NCBI GenBank assembly: GCA_030045215.1
Contig: JASIBJ010000585.1
Coordinates: forward strand, 1 to 7,272
Direction of reading: 5' to 3'
From: Streptosporangiaceae bacterium
GTDB taxonomy: Bacteria; Actinomycetota; Actinomycetes; Streptosporangiales; Streptosporangiaceae
Length of the DNA stretch: 7,272 bases
Below, one piece after another: positions 4,929-7,272 of the stretch; position 1 is the first letter of the stretch, and each line of letters opens with the position of its first letter. The position numbers and the translations under genes are program-made. The notes under the pieces are model-generated. The model saw nothing but the letters and a program-made list of their open reading frames with translations, was not told the DNA's origin and made no database searches.

Positions 4929-6565
4929 GAGGACCCGCCTCGGCTGGCCGGCGGTCTGCCGTAATCCCGCAGGTAGTCAGGCCGCTCGAAGCCTGAGGTG
5001 TCGAAGCCTGGCTCGCCGAACAGTTCGGAGACCGAGGGGAAGGGGGAGACCTTGGCCTGCTGCAGCCCGAGCTCGATGACGTTGGTCGCCAGTACGTACG
5101 GCCGGCGGTCGGCCTCGAACTTGAGCACGTACGGTTGCTGCTTGTGCCGCTCGTAGGCGCCGCGATCACGGTAGACCTCATAGAGGATCCGCTGCATCGG
5201 GGCCGAGGGCACCGCGTGCACGATGAACACCAGAGTGTCCGGCTCGGAGGCCCTGACCTTGCCCACGACCCGCTCGGTCAGCTGGTCGAACTCCTGCACC
5301 CGGTCTTCCAGCAGCGTGTAGATGGCAATCTGCCCGAAAAGGTCGGCACGGGAGCGATCAACCTCGGCGTCGTCCGCCCAGTCGCCCCGGTGGCGGCCGC
5401 CTGCCGGGTCTGACTGGTAGGCCAGCGCTCCGGCCGCCTCGGCGGCCGGGTCGTCCCACTCGGCGCCGCCAGCCCTCAGGTCAATATCGCCGGTTGCGAC
5501 GACGCCATCTTCATGATCATCATGCCCTGGGCCTTGCCCGGCCCGGCTGCCGTAACGGTCATCGCGCGTGTGCCACCCGTAGTCGTCCTGCTGCCCGGTA
5601 CCGTCTTGCCAGCCAAAACGGTCGTCTGGCCGGTACGGCCCGCCGATGTCTCCGGTCTGGTCCACCTCGGGCTGCCGGCGCAGGTCGCCCCAGCGGCCGT
5701 CATCGGCCCTCTCAAAGCCGGACTGCCGCCGGGCTGGGCCGCGTCCTGGCGGGCCGATCCCGTCATCCCGGTCCCTGCCGTCCCCGGGGCCCCACGGCCC
5801 GTCACCGCCGTCCCAGCCGCCAGCGCTGGCGTCCATGCCGCCAGCCCTGCGGCCCTGCAGCGCCGCAATCCGCATCCGCCCGATGTGGACGCCGGCGAAC
5901 CAGGTAATCCCGGCCGCGGCGGCACACAGGAGCGTGAACAGATGCGTGACTGGCAGGTTCGCGACCCCCTCATAGCTCGCCAGCAGGGCCAGTTCCGGGT
6001 AGGCCAGCAGCAGCGCCGCCGCGCCCGCGGCGAACTGGGCCGGCAGTACAGCATCCCAACCGCGCTTGTCAGCTCGGCGCGCCACGGTGACGATCGCGAT
6101 CAGCGCGATCAGCGCGGTGATCGGCCCGATCGCGAACATGAGCACAAACTTGGGCGGAAGATCGTAGTAGACGGCCGGATCCGGCCAGGCCTTCGTGAAC
6201 GTCTGCGATGCGAGCGCGTCCAGCGACAGCACCACCAGCGCGACTATCCCCACCGCGGGGATGTAGACCCTGGCGCAGAACCGTGCGGCGAGGGTCCGGC
6301 CCGCGACCTCCGACAGCGCCAGGACCAGCGCTAGCGGCGCGATGACCTGAGCACCGAGCTCCATCCCGCGGAACTCGGCGCTGGTGAAGCCGTCCAGGTA
6401 GCCCAGTGCCTGCGAGCCGAGGCTGATCAGCAGCCCGAGAAGCGCGACTGAAAAGGCGACCAGGTCGATGCGCGGCCCGCGGAAACAGCGCGCGAGCAGC
6501 ACGCCGCTGCCGATAGCCGCTAGAACGGCCCCGGCGCCGGCGATGATCAGGAACTCAGAAGACAT
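4922..6565 (-). CDS. Seven-TM membrane protein with disordered linker and C-terminal ABM-fold domain
   Basis: I do not recognise a named gene. The 547-residue protein has three parts. Residues 1-230 hold about seven hydrophobic helices (roughly 5-25, 33-57, 70-88, 101-118, 140-162, 173-198, 206-228). Positive charges in the loops after helices 1, 3, 5 and 7 predict the N-terminus outside and the C-terminus in the cytoplasm. Residues about 238-402 are a Gly/Asp/Arg-rich, apparently disordered linker with repeated DD-x-aromatic-G motifs (288-339). Residues about 411-500 resemble an antibiotic-biosynthesis-monooxygenase dimeric ferredoxin-like domain: strand IAIYTLLED at 413-421, then YEVYRDRGAYERH at 462-474 with H474. 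That pattern is closest to YgiN-type quinol monooxygenases. The IsdG haem-degrading tryptophan appears to be replaced by tyrosine. The ATG at 6565 has only a weak AGG upstream. The reaction and any cofactor are unknown; a redox or quinone role is inferred from its neighbours. Confidence 0.8.
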   Translation of the reverse strand: MSSEFLIIAGAGAVLAAIGSGVLLARCFRGPRIDLVAFSVALLGLLISLGSQALGYLDGFTSAEFRGMELGAQVIAPLALVLALSEVAGRTLAARFCARVYIPAVGIVALVVLSLDALASQTFTKAWPDPAVYYDLPPKFVLMFAIGPITALIALIAIVTVARRADKRGWDAVLPAQFAAGAAALLLAYPELALLASYEGVANLPVTHLFTLLCAAAAGITWFAGVHIGRMRIAALQGRRAGGMDASAGGWDGGDGPWGPGDGRDRDDGIGPPGRGPARRQSGFERADDGRWGDLRRQPEVDQTGDIGGPYRPDDRFGWQDGTGQQDDYGWHTRDDRYGSRAGQGPGHDDHEDGVVATGDIDLRAGGAEWDDPAAEAAGALAYQSDPAGGRHRGDWADDAEVDRSRADLFGQIAIYTLLEDRVQEFDQLTERVVGKVRASEPDTLVFIVHAVPSAPMQRILYEVYRDRGAYERHKQQPYVLKFEADRRPYVLATNVIELGLQQAKVSPFPSVSELFGEPGFDTSGFERPDYLRDYGRPPASRGGSSW

Positions 6566-6680
6566 TGCTGCCTATGGTGCACGACTCTAGGCAATGATGC
6601 GACCCAAGGGGCAGCGTGGGGCACCCGCCAGGAGCACGTATGGAGAGCCGCGCCCCGCGGCCGCCGGTACGCTCGGTTAA
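6566..6680. promoter_or_regulatory. Divergent intergenic promoter region
   Basis: This 115-bp gap separates the ABM membrane protein (minus) from the HAD gene (plus). TACGCT at 6668-6673 fits a -10 element seven bases before the HAD GTG, implying a leaderless transcript. On the minus strand TAGAGT (6589-6584) could serve the membrane protein gene. Neither has a convincing -35. An inverted repeat GCCTA/TAGGC (6570-6574 and 6588-6592) overlaps the minus-strand candidate. All assignments here are tentative. Confidence 0.4.
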
Positions 6681-7272
6681 GTGACAGGCGGTACCGGCTG
6701 GAGCACACCCGGCAGGAACGGCACCATTCTGCGGCTACGGCGGGCCGGGAGGCACGCCGAGGAGGCGGGCGAGGCCGCAGCGGCCGCGGCCCAGGTCGAG
6801 CATCCGCCGCTGGTCCCCGACCCCACCGCGGCCGCATTCTTTGACGTCGACAACACCCTGATGCGGGGGGCGTCCATTTATCACTTTGCCCGCGGGCTCG
6901 CCGCGCGCGGCATGTTCGGGCCCAAAGACCTCGCCCGGCTCACCTGGAGCCAGCTCGCGTTCCGGTTCGCCGGCACCGAGAACTTCGATCACATCGACGC
7001 GGCCAAAGAGGCGGCGCTCGCGTTCGTGGCCGGCCACCGGGTCGCCGATATCGTCAGCCTCGGCGAGCAGATCTACGACGACACGATGGCCGACCGAATC
7101 TGGGAGGGCGCCAGGAAGCTGACTCAGGGTCACCTGGCTGCGGGCCAGCGGGTGTGGCTCGTGACCGCGACCCCCGTAGAGCTGGCCAGCATCCTGGCCC
7201 GGCGCCTGGGCCTGACCGGGGCGCTCGGCACCGTGGCCGAGTCGGCCGACGGGGTCTATACCGGCAGGCTCG
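6681..7272 (+). CDS. HAD-IB family hydrolase, SerB-like phosphatase (partial)
   Basis: A haloacid-dehalogenase superfamily phosphatase of subfamily IB, related to phosphoserine phosphatase-like SerB1 proteins; the 197 visible residues stop at the window edge. Motif I is FFDVDNTLMRG at 53-63, with nucleophile D55 and acid/base D57. The helical cap follows, with YHFARGLAARGMF-type sequence and YDDTMADRIW. Motif II is VWLVTATP around 158-165, where T162 is the expected phosphate-binding threonine. The segment LARRLGLTGALGTVAES is typical of the actinomycete HAD-IB group. Motifs III and IV lie outside. The start is GTG 6681: TAA immediately precedes it in frame, so nothing earlier is possible, although no Shine-Dalgarno is seen. 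Residues 1-48 form a basic then Ala/Glu-rich extension before the domain. The substrate cannot be told from sequence; DVDNT rather than the SerB DMDST argues against confident phosphoserine phosphatase naming. Confidence 0.9.
   Translation, partial: MTGGTGWSTPGRNGTILRLRRAGRHAEEAGEAAAAAAQVEHPPLVPDPTAAAFFDVDNTLMRGASIYHFARGLAARGMFGPKDLARLTWSQLAFRFAGTENFDHIDAAKEAALAFVAGHRVADIVSLGEQIYDDTMADRIWEGARKLTQGHLAAGQRVWLVTATPVELASILARRLGLTGALGTVAESADGVYTGRL

Noticed and set aside
5000..5330. Reading the ABM domain as a haem-degrading IsdG enzyme
   Set aside because: The setting beside haem genes is tempting, but the position matching the IsdG catalytic tryptophan appears to be tyrosine and the YEVYRD...H pattern is that of YgiN-like proteins.
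5513..6334. Plus-strand open frame of 273 codons opposite the membrane protein
   Set aside because: A shadow of the minus-strand gene, whose frame shows regular transmembrane segments and an ABM-like domain; the plus frame shows none.
6735..7133. Minus-strand open frame of 132 codons opposite the HAD gene
   Set aside because: The plus strand carries clear HAD motifs I and II here; the minus frame has no recognisable domain or start signal.

Overview
The window is high-GC DNA (about 70% G+C by eye) and looks like a chromosomal segment of an actinomycete. The main evidence is a rex-hemA-hemC-hemD operon in which hemD is fused to a uroporphyrinogen-III methyltransferase-like domain. Frequent GTG starts and 4-base gene overlaps agree with this. 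I cannot place the genus. The neighbourhood resembles the Streptomyces rex-hemACD region. It also resembles the Mycobacterium tuberculosis stretch serB1 ... glutaredoxin-like ... hemA-hemC-hemD; that comparison is from memory, not from a search.

Layout from right to left, since most genes are on the minus strand. A plus-strand HAD-IB phosphatase gene starts at 6681 and runs off the right edge. Divergent from it, across a 115-bp gap, is a 547-residue membrane protein (6565-4922) with seven predicted transmembrane helices, a long disordered cytoplasmic linker and a C-terminal antibiotic-biosynthesis-monooxygenase (ABM) fold domain. Its end overlaps the start of a small glutaredoxin-like protein (4928-4665). 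A 200-bp regulatory gap (4465-4664) follows, holding a near-consensus Rex operator over a good promoter. Then come rex (4464-3538), hemA (3541-2087), hemC (2090-1131) and hemD (1134-1, cut by the left edge). All three junctions in this last group are 4-base start/stop overlaps.

How the genes fit together: HemA reduces glutamyl-tRNA to glutamate-1-semialdehyde, HemC builds hydroxymethylbilane, and HemD closes it to uroporphyrinogen III. Rex senses the NADH/NAD+ ratio and probably represses its own operon through the operator, tying tetrapyrrole supply to respiratory state. The glutaredoxin-like protein and the ABM membrane protein are plausible redox-linked neighbours, but their functions are not shown by the sequence.

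Most of the window is conserved and well understood. The parts least explained are the 7TM-linker-ABM protein, a 39-bp GC-rich tandem repeat in the hemA tail just upstream of hemC, and long disordered extensions at both ends of Rex. I saw no mobile elements, tRNAs, rRNAs or CRISPR arrays.
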